Positions 30,999 to 40,510 of a stretch of 64,000 nt of DNA are shown here, piece after piece. How positions within the stretch are numbered: position 1 is the first letter of the stretch; every line of letters starts with the position of its first letter. Source of the DNA: Gammaproteobacteria bacterium (GTDB lineage Bacteria; Pseudomonadota; Gammaproteobacteria; Pseudomonadales; Azotimanducaceae). The stretch is taken from positions 62,001 to 126,000 of the forward strand of contig JAJFJZ010000010.1 in the NCBI GenBank assembly GCA_021773565.1, written 5' to 3'. The position numbers and the translations under genes are program-made. The notes under the pieces were generated by a model, which did no database searches, was not told where the DNA came from, and saw nothing but the letters and a program-made list of their open reading frames with translations.

Positions 30999-32443
30999 TG
31001 GCCTGGGAAGTAGTAATCGGACTCGAAATTCACGTTCAGCTGGCTACCAGAAGTAAAATATTCTCCGGTGCCAGTACACGCTTTGGCGAAGCACCGAATA
31101 CCCAGGCCTGCGCTGTAGATCTGGCCCTGCCAGGTGTCTTGCCCGTGTTAAATGAACAGGCAATAAGCCATGCCCTTACTTTTGGACTGGCGATTGGAGC
31201 AGAGCTTGGAAAACGATCCAGCTTTGATCGCAAAAATTACTTTTATCCCGATCTCCCAAAAGGTTATCAGATCACCCAGTTTGCGCATCCAATAGTGGGA
31301 AGGGGTGCAATTGAACTGGTACTGGAAGATGGGGAACAGCTCACGGTAGGCATTACACGCGCCCACCTGGAAGAGGATGCAGGAAAATCCCTGCATGAAA
31401 ACATGCACGGCTTAACAGGCATTGATCTGAACCGTGCCGGTACGCCACTGCTTGAAATTGTTTCAGAACCGGATATGCGCAACGCAAAACAGGCTGTCGC
31501 CTATTTTCAGAAAATTCACGCCCTGGTGAAGTATTTACGAATATGTGACGGAAACCTGAACGAAGGCAGCATGCGCTGCGATGCCAACGTATCCATCCGC
31601 AAGCCAGGTGAAAAAAAACTGGGCGTACGTACCGAGATAAAAAACCTTAACTCGTTTCGTTTTCTGGAGAAGGCAATCAACTTTGAAATCGGGCGGCAAA
31701 CTGAGGTGCTGGAAAACGGCGGGAGTCTGCAACAGGCAACGCTGCTTTACGACGCCGACAAAAATGAAACCCGACCCATGCGCAGCAAGGAAACTTCGGA
31801 AGACTATCGTTATTTTCCAGACCCGGACCTATTACCCGTACTCATCTCACAGGAAATCATAGACACACTGAAATCACGCCTGCCGGAATTACCGGAGGCG
31901 CGCAGGCAGCGTTTCGAAAAGATGCCCGGCCTGTCCAGTTATGATGCAGCACGTCTGTCAGAGGACCCCGATATTGCCGATTACTTTGAGGCGGTTGTCG
32001 AGCAAAGCAAACTAACAAAACTCAGTGCCAACTGGGTAATGGGCGAATTGAGCGCTCTTCTGAACCGGCTGGATTTACCAATTGAAAAAGCACCTGTTAG
32101 TGCGCAACAACTTGGTCAGCTGGTAGCACGTATATCGGACAATACGATATCCGGAAACATCGCCAAACAAATTTTTGAGGATCTTGCCAACAATCCGAAT
32201 GTAGCCGTGCACATAGACGACATTATTGAAAGCCAGAACCTGGGACAACTGAATGATAAGAATGCGCTGAATGATATCGTAGAGCAGGTTATTGATGACA
32301 ATCCGGTTCAGGCGCAACAATATCGCGATGGCAAGATTAAAATACTGGCTTATCTGGTGGGTCAGGTAATGAAACAATCACAGGGCAAAGCAAACCCCAA
32401 GGAAGTCAGCGCACTGCTGCTCACGAAATTAGGGAGTCTCTGA
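30998..32443 (+). CDS. gatB: Asp-tRNA(Asn)/Glu-tRNA(Gln) amidotransferase subunit B
   Basis: tRNA-binding kinase/transamidase subunit of GatCAB. Family segments include [57 protein letters not shown] and the YRYFPDPDL segment, then the helical YqeY-like tail. I chose the ATG at 30998 (481 aa), which is 7 bases after a GGGAG; a GTG one codon earlier is possible but too close to that site. Confidence 0.97.
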   Translation: MAWEVVIGLEIHVQLATRSKIFSGASTRFGEAPNTQACAVDLALPGVLPVLNEQAISHALTFGLAIGAELGKRSSFDRKNYFYPDLPKGYQITQFAHPIVGRGAIELVLEDGEQLTVGITRAHLEEDAGKSLHENMHGLTGIDLNRAGTPLLEIVSEPDMRNAKQAVAYFQKIHALVKYLRICDGNLNEGSMRCDANVSIRKPGEKKLGVRTEIKNLNSFRFLEKAINFEIGRQTEVLENGGSLQQATLLYDADKNETRPMRSKETSEDYRYFPDPDLLPVLISQEIIDTLKSRLPELPEARRQRFEKMPGLSSYDAARLSEDPDIADYFEAVVEQSKLTKLSANWVMGELSALLNRLDLPIEKAPVSAQQLGQLVARISDNTISGNIAKQIFEDLANNPNVAVHIDDIIESQNLGQLNDKNALNDIVEQVIDDNPVQAQQYRDGKIKILAYLVGQVMKQSQGKANPKEVSALLLTKLGSL

Positions 32444-32462
32444 TCGAGGACAAATAGATACC

Positions 32463-33506
32463 ATGCAATCCCCTATTGAAACAGACGTAGTAATAATTGG
32501 AGCAGGTCCGAGCGGATTATTTCAGATATTCGAACTTGGGCTATTGGGCATCAAGGTACATATTGTGGATGCACTGGACGCGCCAGGTGGTCAATGCACA
32601 GAGTTGTACCCGGATAAACCGATCTATGACATACCTGCGATACCGGTATGCAGTGCTCAGGAACTGGTCGACCGGCTAATGACCCAGATAGCGCCATTTG
32701 ATGCCACCTTTCATCTGGATCAACAGGTAAACGTGCTTAATAAACTTAACGACGGCAGTTTTAATCTGGAAACCACCGCCGGTACACAATTTCATGCCAA
32801 AGCCATCGTAATTGCCGGTGGCGTGGGGTCGTTCCAACCCATGCCGTTGAGAGCCGATGGTGCCGAGCAATTTGTTGACTCACAGGTTTTTTACCGGGTG
32901 CGGCATCCTGAAAAACATCGCGACAAGGATCTGATTATCCTGGGCGGTGGTGACTCGGCACTGGACTGGGTGGTTGAACTGGCGGAAATTGGAAAATCCC
33001 TGACACTGATACACAGGACTGACAAATTCAGAGCAGCACCTGCCACTGTCGACAAGATGCAGGCCCTTGTCGATGCCGGTAAAATGCAATTTTTGATTGG
33101 CAATGTTACCGGTCTGCAAATGGAGGGTGACAAACTGAGTACGGTGCAGGTTACCTTCCCCGACAAAAGTATCGAATCTTTTTCGCTGGACCACCTCCTG
33201 GTATTTTTTGGATTATCTCCCAGGCTGGGCCCTATAGAACAATGGGGGCTGGAATTCGAAAAAAACCAGATTCCAACTGATACAGAAAAGTTCGAGACCA
33301 GTATTGATGGCATCTATGCCGTTGGTGATATCAATACCTATCCCGGTAAGAAAAAACTAATACTATCCGGCTTTCATGAAGCAGCACTTGCTGCGTTTGC
33401 AATTAAGGCAAGGCTTGAACCGGATAAAAAAGTACACCTGCAATACACTACAACCAGCCCTATCATGCATAAACGACTGCATGTAGAAACGCCGAAACGC
33501 AACTAG
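32463..33506 (+). CDS. Ferredoxin-NADP reductase, thioredoxin-reductase-like (YumC type)
   Basis: FAD-dependent ferredoxin/flavodoxin-NADP+ oxidoreductase of the thioredoxin-reductase-like group (type 2 FNR). The FAD-binding GAGPSGLF is near the N terminus, followed by GGQCTELYPDKPIYDIP, a segment diagnostic of this group. The NADP-binding region appears as ILGGGDSALDW and the C-terminal FAD contact as GIYAVGDINTYPGKKKLIL. The CxxC redox pair of true thioredoxin reductases is absent, which supports the reductase call. Length 347 aa is typical. It stands 19 bp after gatB and ahead of the DUF35/thiolase pair. Confidence 0.9.
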   Translation: MQSPIETDVVIIGAGPSGLFQIFELGLLGIKVHIVDALDAPGGQCTELYPDKPIYDIPAIPVCSAQELVDRLMTQIAPFDATFHLDQQVNVLNKLNDGSFNLETTAGTQFHAKAIVIAGGVGSFQPMPLRADGAEQFVDSQVFYRVRHPEKHRDKDLIILGGGDSALDWVVELAEIGKSLTLIHRTDKFRAAPATVDKMQALVDAGKMQFLIGNVTGLQMEGDKLSTVQVTFPDKSIESFSLDHLLVFFGLSPRLGPIEQWGLEFEKNQIPTDTEKFETSIDGIYAVGDINTYPGKKKLILSGFHEAALAAFAIKARLEPDKKVHLQYTTTSPIMHKRLHVETPKRN

Positions 33507-33524
33507 TGTCGAAGGACAAGCAAA

Positions 33525-33950
33525 ATGGGTGAATCAGGCTTACGCTCCGCAATTGATTATCTGAAAATTCCCGACGACGGCAGCCCTTATCTGGAAGGAT
33601 ACGTTTGCGGCAATTGCGAAGCTGTATTTTTGGGAAAACGCACTACTTGTTCCCGCTGCGGTACCAGGGATAGCATGCACACAAAAGTGCTGGCCAACAC
33701 CGGCACACTATATGCATTTTCTGTCGTGTACCGTTCCTATCCCGGGATTGAAGTACCCTACATTTCAGCCATCGTAGATCTGGATGGTGGTGGAACAGTT
33801 AAGGGCAACCTGATTGGTGTCGAGCCTGATCCCCAAAATATAAAATTTGGCATGCCGGTACAGCTGGTTTTCGCCGATGCCCTGGGTCGTAAAGACCAGA
33901 ACGGCAACCTCTATCTGGCCTATTTCTTTCAACCGCATACGGATTCCTGA
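33525..33950 (+). CDS. DUF35 OB-fold/zinc-ribbon protein paired with thiolase
   Basis: Small protein of 141 aa with an N-terminal rubredoxin-like zinc ribbon (CGNC at about residue 28 and CSRC about 15 residues later) and a C-terminal OB fold, the DUF35 architecture. Such proteins form complexes with a neighbouring thiolase-like protein and, in steroid degradation, with Ltp2-type aldolases. The next gene, 3 bp downstream, is exactly such a thiolase, so the two very likely act as a complex. The substrate cannot be told from the sequence. Confidence 0.88.
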   Translation: MGESGLRSAIDYLKIPDDGSPYLEGYVCGNCEAVFLGKRTTCSRCGTRDSMHTKVLANTGTLYAFSVVYRSYPGIEVPYISAIVDLDGGGTVKGNLIGVEPDPQNIKFGMPVQLVFADALGRKDQNGNLYLAYFFQPHTDS

Positions 33951-33953
33951 ACT

Positions 33954-35099
33954 ATGAACAATGTATATGTAGCTGGCGTGGATATGATCAAGTTTGGCCG
34001 TTTTCCAAACCGAAGTGTGCCGGATTTGGGCGCAGACGCTGTACACGGGGCCCTGGATGATTGTGGCCTGAATATAAAGGATATGCAGGCAATGTATTGC
34101 GGAAATCTGATGCAGGCCAACGCAATGATTGGTCAACGTATTCTGCAACAGGTCGGCCAAACCGGAATTCCTGTTGTCAATTGTGCCAATGCCTGTGCTA
34201 CTGGCGCCACAGCATTTCGAGAAGCCTGGATAGCTATCAAGGCCGGTCTTTACGATATCGTGCTGGCGGTAGGCGTCGAACAGATGGGCAAGGGTCTGCT
34301 TGGGGGTGCACAGGCACAGCAAGGAATTCCCCGCGAAGGCTTGTTGGGATCCAGCACCATGCCTGCGGTATTTGCAGAGGCGGGCATGGAACACAGCAAT
34401 CTTTATGGCACAACATTTGAGCAGTTTGCCCGCGTATCCGTAAAGAACCACCATCACTCAACTATGAATCCAAAAGCGATGTACCAGGTAGAAACTCCGC
34501 TGGAAACGGTAATGAATGCCGAAATGATTTCCTACCCCAATACCAAACTCATGTGTTCGGTTAATGTTGATGGAGCGGCAGCCGCGGTACTCATGTCAGA
34601 ATGCAAGGCAAAAGAGCTGGAGTTAATCGCACGCTCTGTAAAAATACGCGCATCAGTTCTCACCTCAGACCCCTGGCAGGAACGGGACCTGGTAATGCCG
34701 GACGTTAATTCCTGCACACAAAAAGCAGCCACTGAAGCATACGAAATGGCTGGACTGGGTCCCGAAGACATTGACCTGATTGAGTTGCACGATTGTTTTG
34801 CCACAGCCGAAATTCTGCACTACGGCAATCTTGGTTTATGCAAGCCCGAAGACGCCGGGAAACTCATCGATGAAGGCCATACCAGCCTGGGTGGCCGTAT
34901 CCCGGTTAATGTATCCGGTGGCTTACTTTCAAAAGGCCACCCTCTGGGTGCAACGGGTATCGCAAATATCTACGAAATAACCACGCAATTACGCGGTGAG
35001 GCCGGAACAAGACAGGTAGAGGATGCTCGCCTGGGCATGACCCATGTTATCGGGCTGGGCAGCGCTTGTGCGATTCATATTCTGGAAAAATCTGCCTAA
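33954..35099 (+). CDS. SCP2/SCP-x-type thiolase-fold protein
   Basis: Thiolase-superfamily protein of 381 aa that acts on acyl-CoA substrates. The nucleophile cysteine is expected in NCANACATGATA, the HDCF segment (ELHDCFATAEI) is the SCP2-type replacement of the thiolase NEAFA motif, and GGLLSKGHPLGATG holds the catalytic histidine. A cysteine also stands in the C-terminal GLGSACAIH. It is coupled to the DUF35 gene, so it could be a thiolase or an aldolase-type partner such as Ltp2; the sequence alone does not settle which. Its stop overlaps that of the convergent DUF1499 gene. Confidence 0.88.
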   Translation: MNNVYVAGVDMIKFGRFPNRSVPDLGADAVHGALDDCGLNIKDMQAMYCGNLMQANAMIGQRILQQVGQTGIPVVNCANACATGATAFREAWIAIKAGLYDIVLAVGVEQMGKGLLGGAQAQQGIPREGLLGSSTMPAVFAEAGMEHSNLYGTTFEQFARVSVKNHHHSTMNPKAMYQVETPLETVMNAEMISYPNTKLMCSVNVDGAAAAVLMSECKAKELELIARSVKIRASVLTSDPWQERDLVMPDVNSCTQKAATEAYEMAGLGPEDIDLIELHDCFATAEILHYGNLGLCKPEDAGKLIDEGHTSLGGRIPVNVSGGLLSKGHPLGATGIANIYEITTQLRGEAGTRQVEDARLGMTHVIGLGSACAIHILEKSA

Positions 35100-35827
35100 A
35101 AATTGTCCATAAAAGTGAGAATGCGTTTGGCATTCATCCCCAAATCGCTCTGCCCGACCCTTGAAACCGAATGCAGGTCAATTATGGAGCCCGTCCCGGA
35201 CTGACGTATCCTGACTACCACATCGTCCTTAAACCCGAATAACAGACTCGTTGCTGTGGCTTCTACACGCAGTGCATCAAAATCTGTATCAACCAGCTCG
35301 AGTCCCATGCCCTCCAGAACCTCGATGCTACGCAACATACTGGCCTGGGCATCCATCGCAGAGCGCAAGGTTTGCACTCGTGGATACGCCTTACTTTGTG
35401 CCTCACCCAATGCAGCCTGATCATACTCTACAGGGTTTGCTCCAACCCTGAGTGCAAGTACTTTCTTAAACCGGGGTGCATCCACCTGGTCCGTTGAAAT
35501 GTTGTGAATGGGCGGTACAGAGGTAGCTACCCGAAACTGCATAAACATAAAACCGCTGATTAACAAACACACACAGGTACTGACTATTAACCTGGTTTTT
35601 TCGGCAGGATAAGGTTTTTTGATACTGATAATCGTGCCAATAATTCCGGTCACGAGGCCAATAAATGCAAGAATGATACCCGCTGCGAGCAACATAAAGC
35701 CCAAACCGAAATCCCAAAGTTCCAGGCGATTACCCAGCATAGCGAGCACAATCAGGATAACGGCAATATAGGTGCCCAGGGAAATTGCTTTAGACCACCA
35801 GCGACCTGGTTCCGGATTTAGTGACAT
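35096..35827 (-). CDS. Membrane protein with DUF1499 domain
   Basis: Protein of 243 aa with three N-terminal membrane segments (about residues 12-30, 40-65 and 80-98) followed by a DUF1499 domain of about 110 residues, with YPRVQTLRSAM near its start and GSIIDLHSVSRVGQSDLGMNAKRI at its end, a pattern typical of the family. DUF1499 proteins have no settled biochemical function. The gene is transcribed towards the thiolase gene. Confidence 0.82.
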   Translation of the reverse strand: MSLNPEPGRWWSKAISLGTYIAVILIVLAMLGNRLELWDFGLGFMLLAAGIILAFIGLVTGIIGTIISIKKPYPAEKTRLIVSTCVCLLISGFMFMQFRVATSVPPIHNISTDQVDAPRFKKVLALRVGANPVEYDQAALGEAQSKAYPRVQTLRSAMDAQASMLRSIEVLEGMGLELVDTDFDALRVEATATSLLFGFKDDVVVRIRQSGTGSIIDLHSVSRVGQSDLGMNAKRILTFMDNF

Positions 35828-35855
35828 GTTTTATACCTGCTCTTTGCGGGAGCCA

Positions 35856-35885
35856 AGCATAGCGCTACACAGGCAAGTTATGCAA
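35856..35885 (-). promoter_or_regulatory. Candidate promoter for DUF1499 gene
   Basis: On the minus strand: TTGCAT (35880-35885), an 18-bp spacer and TATGCT (35856-35861). Only 28 bp separate the -10 box from the start codon, so the leader would be short. Confidence 0.4.
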
Positions 35886-35908
35886 TTTTGTACGAAGTAA
35901 GACTGGTC

Positions 35909-36328
35909 CTATCGATCAACAGGTACGAGTGTAAGTCTGCTACCGGAGCTTGTGAAAATTTTGGATTGCGGCGCATTTGGTTTGTTCAGGTGGGCCATCT
36001 CAGGCGTTTTTTCTTCACCACGTCGTTGCACGCTGTATTCTTCCACCACCTCAATCAGGGGTTCTTCCGGGGGCTGTTTCGCCTTATTTCTGGAATCTGT
36101 AACGCGAATGATTCGGGCAAGCCGCCTGGAATCCTCGAACTTCTTAAGCGCGTTCAGCTCTACCAGATAATTTTGCAGAGCTTTCTCCGCCAACTCCCGA
36201 TTGGAAAAGGGTCCCAGGCTCTGTTCACGAGTCTGAAAATACCAGGCTCCGTTCACCAAACTAAAGCGTTCGGACCTGAAATATGTGCTTTGCTCTGAGT
36301 CTTTATCACGCATGGTCATATTCTGCAC
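35909..36328 (-). CDS. Small conserved-looking protein with a WYF-TRE-GPF core
   Basis: A 139-aa soluble protein without signal peptide or membrane segment. The N-terminal half holds YFRSERF, NGAWYFQTREQSLGPFSNRE and a helical segment AEKALQNYLVELNAL; this resembles small gammaproteobacterial proteins I recall under the name DUF6316 and is loosely like a GYF_2 fold, but I cannot confirm either. The C-terminal third is proline- and charge-rich and probably disordered. The start may be the GTG at 36326-36328 or one of two ATG codons at 36319 and 36313. Function unknown. Confidence 0.65.
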   Translation of the reverse strand: MQNMTMRDKDSEQSTYFRSERFSLVNGAWYFQTREQSLGPFSNRELAEKALQNYLVELNALKKFEDSRRLARIIRVTDSRNKAKQPPEEPLIEVVEEYSVQRRGEEKTPEMAHLNKPNAPQSKIFTSSGSRLTLVPVDR

Positions 36329-36455
36329 TATTAGTTCTATCCCAAAAGCGTATTAGGCCACAAAACTGAACCTTAATTTACAGGCTCTTGTAGTAGTATG
36401 TAACTGGCGTGTAAACCATGAAAACCCGCGTATTTCGTGGTTAATTGGGCATGTT

Positions 36456-36486
36456 TTGCCTTTTTTTAGGTAATTTCGCGTATAGT
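36456..36486 (+). promoter_or_regulatory. Candidate promoter for glycyl-tRNA synthetase gene
   Basis: A TATAGT -10 box (36481-36486) preceded by TTGCCT (36456-36461) at a long 19-bp spacing. The expected start of transcription is near 36493, which would leave a leader of about 24 nt before the GTG start at 36517 and rules out the longer TTG reading from 36445. Confidence 0.45.
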
Positions 36487-36516
36487 GCGCCCTTTTTGCC
36501 AGTCCAGGATAAAATT

Positions 36517-37878
36517 GTGACCGCCAAATCTATGGAAGACCTAGTTTCTTTATGCAAACGTCGGGGATTTATATTCCAGAATAGTGATATTTATGGAGGC
36601 CTGCAGGGTCTGTATGACTATGGTCCTCTGGGGGTTGAGCTTAAAAACAATCTGAAGGCCGCATGGTGGCGATCCATGGTGTACGAGCGAGATGATATAG
36701 AAGGGCTCGATGCATCCATTCTCACCCACCAGAAAGTTCTGGAACATTCGGGTCATGAAGCCACCTTTACCGACCCCATGGTCGATTGCAGAGAATGCAA
36801 AGCCCGCTGGCGCGCCGATCATATTCTGGAAGCCAGGTGTCCGGGTTGTGGATCACAAGACCTGACCGAACCCCGGGATTTCAATTTGATGTTCAAAACC
36901 GCCGTTGGCCCCGTAGACGATGGCAGCTCGTTTGCCTATCTGCGTCCAGAGACCGCACAGGCAATATTCACCAATTTCAAGAACGTGGTTGATTCAACCG
37001 CACGGAAAATGCCATTTGGCATCGCACAGATTGGAAAGGCGTTTCGAAACGAGATTACACCGCGAAATTTCATTTTCCGTGTACGTGAATTTGAACAAAT
37101 GGAGCTGGAGTTTTTTGTCGAGCCCGGCAGTGATGAAGAGTGGCACAAACAATGGGTGCAAACCCGAGTAGCCTGGTGGGAAGCACAAGGCATTTCACCT
37201 GAAAATCTGGAATTACTATACGTGCCAGCCGAAGAACTGGCCCACTACTCCAAATCAACAGTGGATGTTATGTATCGGTTTCCCCACGGACTGGAAGAAC
37301 TGGAAGGCATTGCCAATCGCACAGATTTCGACCTGGGATCACACTCCAAAAACCAGAGTGCGCTGAATCTTACAGCAAAGGTAGAACCCAATTCAGACTC
37401 CAACGCACGCCTGGCGCTACAAAATCTGGAAGCAAAATCCTGGGTAGTGCCTTATGTTATTGAACCTTCTGCTGGCGTGGACAGGGGCGTATTGGCGATA
37501 CTGAATGAAGCGTATACTGTCGAGACTCTGGAAAACGGACAGCAACGTACAGTCCTGTCCTTGAGACCACATTTGGCCCCAATAAAAGTTGCGGTAATTC
37601 CCCTGAAAAGAAACCATGAAGGTATCGTAAATCAGGCCAGGCAAATCAAGCATACATTGCAAAAACTGGGTCTGGGCCGAATCCTCTATGAAAATACGGG
37701 CAATATTGGCAAGGCTTATCGCCGACACGATGAGGTGGGTACGCCGTTGTGCGTTACTGTAGACTTTCAGACCATAGAAGAGGACAACACGATAACGCTG
37801 AGGGACCGGGACACTATGCAACAAACGCGATTGCCTATAGCGGAGCTGGTGGATTACGTGACAAATTTTTTCAGGTAG
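36517..37878 (+). CDS. glyQS: Glycyl-tRNA synthetase, alpha2 (homodimeric) type
   Basis: Class II synthetase that charges tRNA(Gly). It is the single-chain homodimeric form, not the GlyQ/GlyS alpha2beta2 enzyme usual in gammaproteobacteria. Family segments: [26 protein letters not shown], a four-cysteine zinc site (CREC and CPGC), motif 2 in [19 protein letters not shown], and the C-terminal anticodon-binding domain ([12 protein letters not shown] onward). I chose the GTG at 36517, 7 bases after an AGGA, so the product starts [11 protein letters not shown] as in Bacillus and is 453 aa. The glycosyltransferase gene begins 3 bp after its stop. Confidence 0.95.
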   Translation: MTAKSMEDLVSLCKRRGFIFQNSDIYGGLQGLYDYGPLGVELKNNLKAAWWRSMVYERDDIEGLDASILTHQKVLEHSGHEATFTDPMVDCRECKARWRADHILEARCPGCGSQDLTEPRDFNLMFKTAVGPVDDGSSFAYLRPETAQAIFTNFKNVVDSTARKMPFGIAQIGKAFRNEITPRNFIFRVREFEQMELEFFVEPGSDEEWHKQWVQTRVAWWEAQGISPENLELLYVPAEELAHYSKSTVDVMYRFPHGLEELEGIANRTDFDLGSHSKNQSALNLTAKVEPNSDSNARLALQNLEAKSWVVPYVIEPSAGVDRGVLAILNEAYTVETLENGQQRTVLSLRPHLAPIKVAVIPLKRNHEGIVNQARQIKHTLQKLGLGRILYENTGNIGKAYRRHDEVGTPLCVTVDFQTIEEDNTITLRDRDTMQQTRLPIAELVDYVTNFFR

Positions 37879-37881
37879 CGT

Positions 37882-38853
37882 ATGGGCGCCGCTGATTTTG
37901 CAAACAGAACAGTCTGGTTCTACCGTGACTACCAGTCATTTACTGGCGGGCATCTAAAGCATGCGCACTATTACCAGCACACCCTTGCTTTTCCGGGTTG
38001 GTCTGCACAAATCTGTTTTTCACCTGGGAGTGAAGCTCTGGTAGCCGAGCGCTCACAATTATGGCCCGGCAAACCGGTCCAACGGTGGGCACCCGGCGAA
38101 CAGGACCTGATGTTTTTGGCGGGGCTTGACTGGCAGTACCTGGATCAACAAAAATCCGTAAATCCGGATGTCCCGATACTAAATTTGATCCAGCACGTTC
38201 GCCATGCGGATTCAGGTAGCGAGCTGAACGCATATTTGTCCCGCAAAGCCCTGCGCATTTGTGTAAGCCAGGAGGTAGCCGACGCTATTGAGTCAACAGG
38301 AAAGGTAAATGGTCCCGTAAAAGTCATCCCCAATGGTGTGGATGTCGATATTCCCGATGTAAATCAGCTGGATCAAATGCGCGTAGCCGAGCCCGGAAAA
38401 AATGTACTCATCGTAGGCTATAAAAACCCGGAATTTTCAAAACAGCTAGCGCAATTGCTGGATGATCAAAATATTGCCTGTCAGATAATTCTCACCCTGC
38501 AGGAACGCAGTCAGTATCTTGAACAACTGGATAAATACGCGGTAATAGTGTGTGTACCACATAAGACAGAAGGCTTTTATCTTCCTGCACTCGAGGCTAT
38601 GGCACGAGGAAAATTAGTAGTGACTATGGATTGCATTGGCAATCGCGGATTTTGTTTTTCCATGCGAAACTGCCTGTTAACACACTATATTGTTGAGAGT
38701 GCCTTGAGTAGCATACAAACCGCGTTGGCACTTCCAGCAGAAAGGCGTAACACTATACTCAATAATGCAGTCGAAACGGCGCGTGCGTTTTCCATGCAGC
38801 AGGAAACAAGAAAATACCAGCTTCTGTTGCAGGAAGTCGACGAACTATGGTAA
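37882..38853 (+). CDS. Glycosyltransferase, GT4-like
   Basis: GT-B fold glycosyltransferase of 323 aa, presumably cytoplasmic. The C-terminal donor-binding lobe is recognisable from KVIPNGVDVDIPD, then NVLIVGYKNPEFSKQLAQLL, and the EGFYLPALEAMARGKLVVTMD stretch, which is the E-x7-E region of GT4 enzymes. The N-terminal lobe is short and diverged (WFYRDYQSFTGGHLKH, similar to the glycine-rich acceptor loop). Its stop overlaps the start of the sulfotransferase gene by 7 bp, and it is followed by an ABC glycan exporter, so it probably builds that glycan. Donor and acceptor are unknown. Confidence 0.8.
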   Translation: MGAADFANRTVWFYRDYQSFTGGHLKHAHYYQHTLAFPGWSAQICFSPGSEALVAERSQLWPGKPVQRWAPGEQDLMFLAGLDWQYLDQQKSVNPDVPILNLIQHVRHADSGSELNAYLSRKALRICVSQEVADAIESTGKVNGPVKVIPNGVDVDIPDVNQLDQMRVAEPGKNVLIVGYKNPEFSKQLAQLLDDQNIACQIILTLQERSQYLEQLDKYAVIVCVPHKTEGFYLPALEAMARGKLVVTMDCIGNRGFCFSMRNCLLTHYIVESALSSIQTALALPAERRNTILNNAVETARAFSMQQETRKYQLLLQEVDELW

Positions 38854-39683
38854 ATCGCGATGTGGTGCTTGCAGCAATACCACGCTCCGGCAGCACGCTA
38901 GCCTGTCATCTGCTGAACCAATCCGGTAATTGCCTGGCTATGGTTGAACCTCTGGACATGGCTGCCTTTAGCACCCTATCTGGCGCAACACAACGAACGG
39001 ATTACCTTGCCCGGTTTTTTACCGACATCCGCGCCCAGGTAAAAATGCGTGGCGAAATTCCGGCAATGATATTGGAGGATGAAACCACAAATACCTTCGC
39101 CCGTACCGGTATTCGAGGCAGGAAATCAGCAATAAGGGGAACACACTGGGTCAAGCCATCGCAGGGTTTTACAGACAATTTTACTCTGGTGATTAAACAC
39201 CCTAACGCGTTCTCGGCTTTAATCGGTGAGCTAAAGAACAGTTTTTCCTGTTACGCCCTGATCAGGAACCCTCTCGCGATACTCGCTTCCTGGAATACAC
39301 TTGATCATCCGCTTCGAGATGGCCACGCACCCATGGCGGAGGAATTTGACCCTGGATTGCATCAAACACTGGCAGGGATCGATTCCACTTCCCGACGTCA
39401 ACTCGCATTACTAAACTGGTACTTTCATAAATTCCACAATGAACTCAAAGCCGAGTGTATTCTGAAATACGAAAACGTGATCGAGACAAATGGCGGGGAA
39501 CTGGCAAAAATTTCCGGTTTATCGATATCTACAGGCATGCAACTGGACAGCCACAACCAGAATAGCCTGTACAATGCCTCATATCTGGCACGTATTTCGT
39601 CGGCCCTGCTAAAGGACGATAACAATGCCTGCTGGAATTTTTACACCAAAAACGAAGTGCAACAGTTGGGGAAACGCGAATAA
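38847..39683 (+). CDS. Sulfotransferase-family protein
   Basis: A 278-aa protein of the PAPS-dependent sulfotransferase superfamily, which would transfer sulfate from PAPS to a carbohydrate hydroxyl. The 5'-phosphosulfate-binding loop is AAIPRSGSTLACHLLN near the N terminus and the 3'-phosphate-binding region is the ALIRNPLAILASW segment. No signal peptide is seen, so it acts in the cytoplasm. It lies between a glycosyltransferase and the Wzm/Wzt exporter, which suggests it caps or decorates the exported glycan before transport. Confidence 0.8.
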   Translation: MVNRDVVLAAIPRSGSTLACHLLNQSGNCLAMVEPLDMAAFSTLSGATQRTDYLARFFTDIRAQVKMRGEIPAMILEDETTNTFARTGIRGRKSAIRGTHWVKPSQGFTDNFTLVIKHPNAFSALIGELKNSFSCYALIRNPLAILASWNTLDHPLRDGHAPMAEEFDPGLHQTLAGIDSTSRRQLALLNWYFHKFHNELKAECILKYENVIETNGGELAKISGLSISTGMQLDSHNQNSLYNASYLARISSALLKDDNNACWNFYTKNEVQQLGKRE

Positions 39684-39700
39684 TAGTAGATCATGCACGT

Positions 39701-40504
39701 ATGCCTGTAAGTTTATGGACAAATAGATCGCTGATACAGCAATTGCTGATTCGCGAGATACAAAGCAGATACCGCGGATCATTCATGGGATTCATCTGGT
39801 CTGTCATCACGCCGCTGCTGATGCTGGCTACTTACACCTTTGTTTTTCAATATGTATTCAAGGCCAGGTGGGGTGTTACGACTCTTGTCGACGGAGAGGA
39901 AACTCAAATACCATTCGCAATTGTTCTATTCATGGGCCTGATTATTCACAGCATGATCGCCGACACATTAAACAGATCTCCGCGGCAAATTTTACAGAAC
40001 GCAAATTTTGTGAAGAAGGTAGTGTTTCCTCTGGAAATACTTAGCCTGGTCAATTTGTTGAGTTCTCTGTTTCATTTTCTAATCAGTTTTATGCTTTTAC
40101 TTGTTTTCGTTCTGGTGAGCATAAAACACATCCCGGTAGAAATATTTTATCTACCTCTGGTGCTTCTACCCTATTTTCTATTGTTGTTAGGGCTTGGCTG
40201 GTTTTTTTCAGCACTTGGCGTATTTCTGCGGGACATAGAACATATTACCGGGACATTGGCTATGTTAATGCTGTTTTTGAGTCCGGTGTTTTTTTCCATC
40301 GAGCGCTTGCCTGAGAATATTCAAACTTTTATATGGCTTAATCCTATTGCAGTAATTGTAGAAAATGCACGTATGGTAGTGTTATACGGTCAGGCACCCG
40401 ATTTTTATGCACTGGCGAACTATTCTTTCTGTGCCTTGTTCATTACCTGTGGATCCTACTACTTCTTTCAGAAAATGCGTCCCGGTTTTGCTGATGTTAT
40501 CTAG
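39701..40504 (+). CDS. wzm: Polysaccharide ABC exporter permease (Wzm type)
   Basis: ABC-2 type permease of 267 aa with six predicted membrane helices. The N terminus LLIREIQSRYRGSFMGFIWSV is characteristic of Wzm/TagG-like exporters of undecaprenyl-linked glycans, and the end of the transmembrane core LFLSPVFFSIERLPENIQTFI is also typical. It is followed 6 bp later by its ATPase. Confidence 0.92.
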   Translation: MPVSLWTNRSLIQQLLIREIQSRYRGSFMGFIWSVITPLLMLATYTFVFQYVFKARWGVTTLVDGEETQIPFAIVLFMGLIIHSMIADTLNRSPRQILQNANFVKKVVFPLEILSLVNLLSSLFHFLISFMLLLVFVLVSIKHIPVEIFYLPLVLLPYFLLLLGLGWFFSALGVFLRDIEHITGTLAMLMLFLSPVFFSIERLPENIQTFIWLNPIAVIVENARMVVLYGQAPDFYALANYSFCALFITCGSYYFFQKMRPGFADVI

Positions 40505-40510
40505 CGAAAA

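Noticed and set aside
36445-36516. Longer N terminus of the glycyl-tRNA synthetase
   Set aside because: It would begin upstream of the predicted promoter's -10 box and adds a hydrophobic stretch foreign to the family; the GTG at 36517 has a proper ribosome-binding site and matches homologues.
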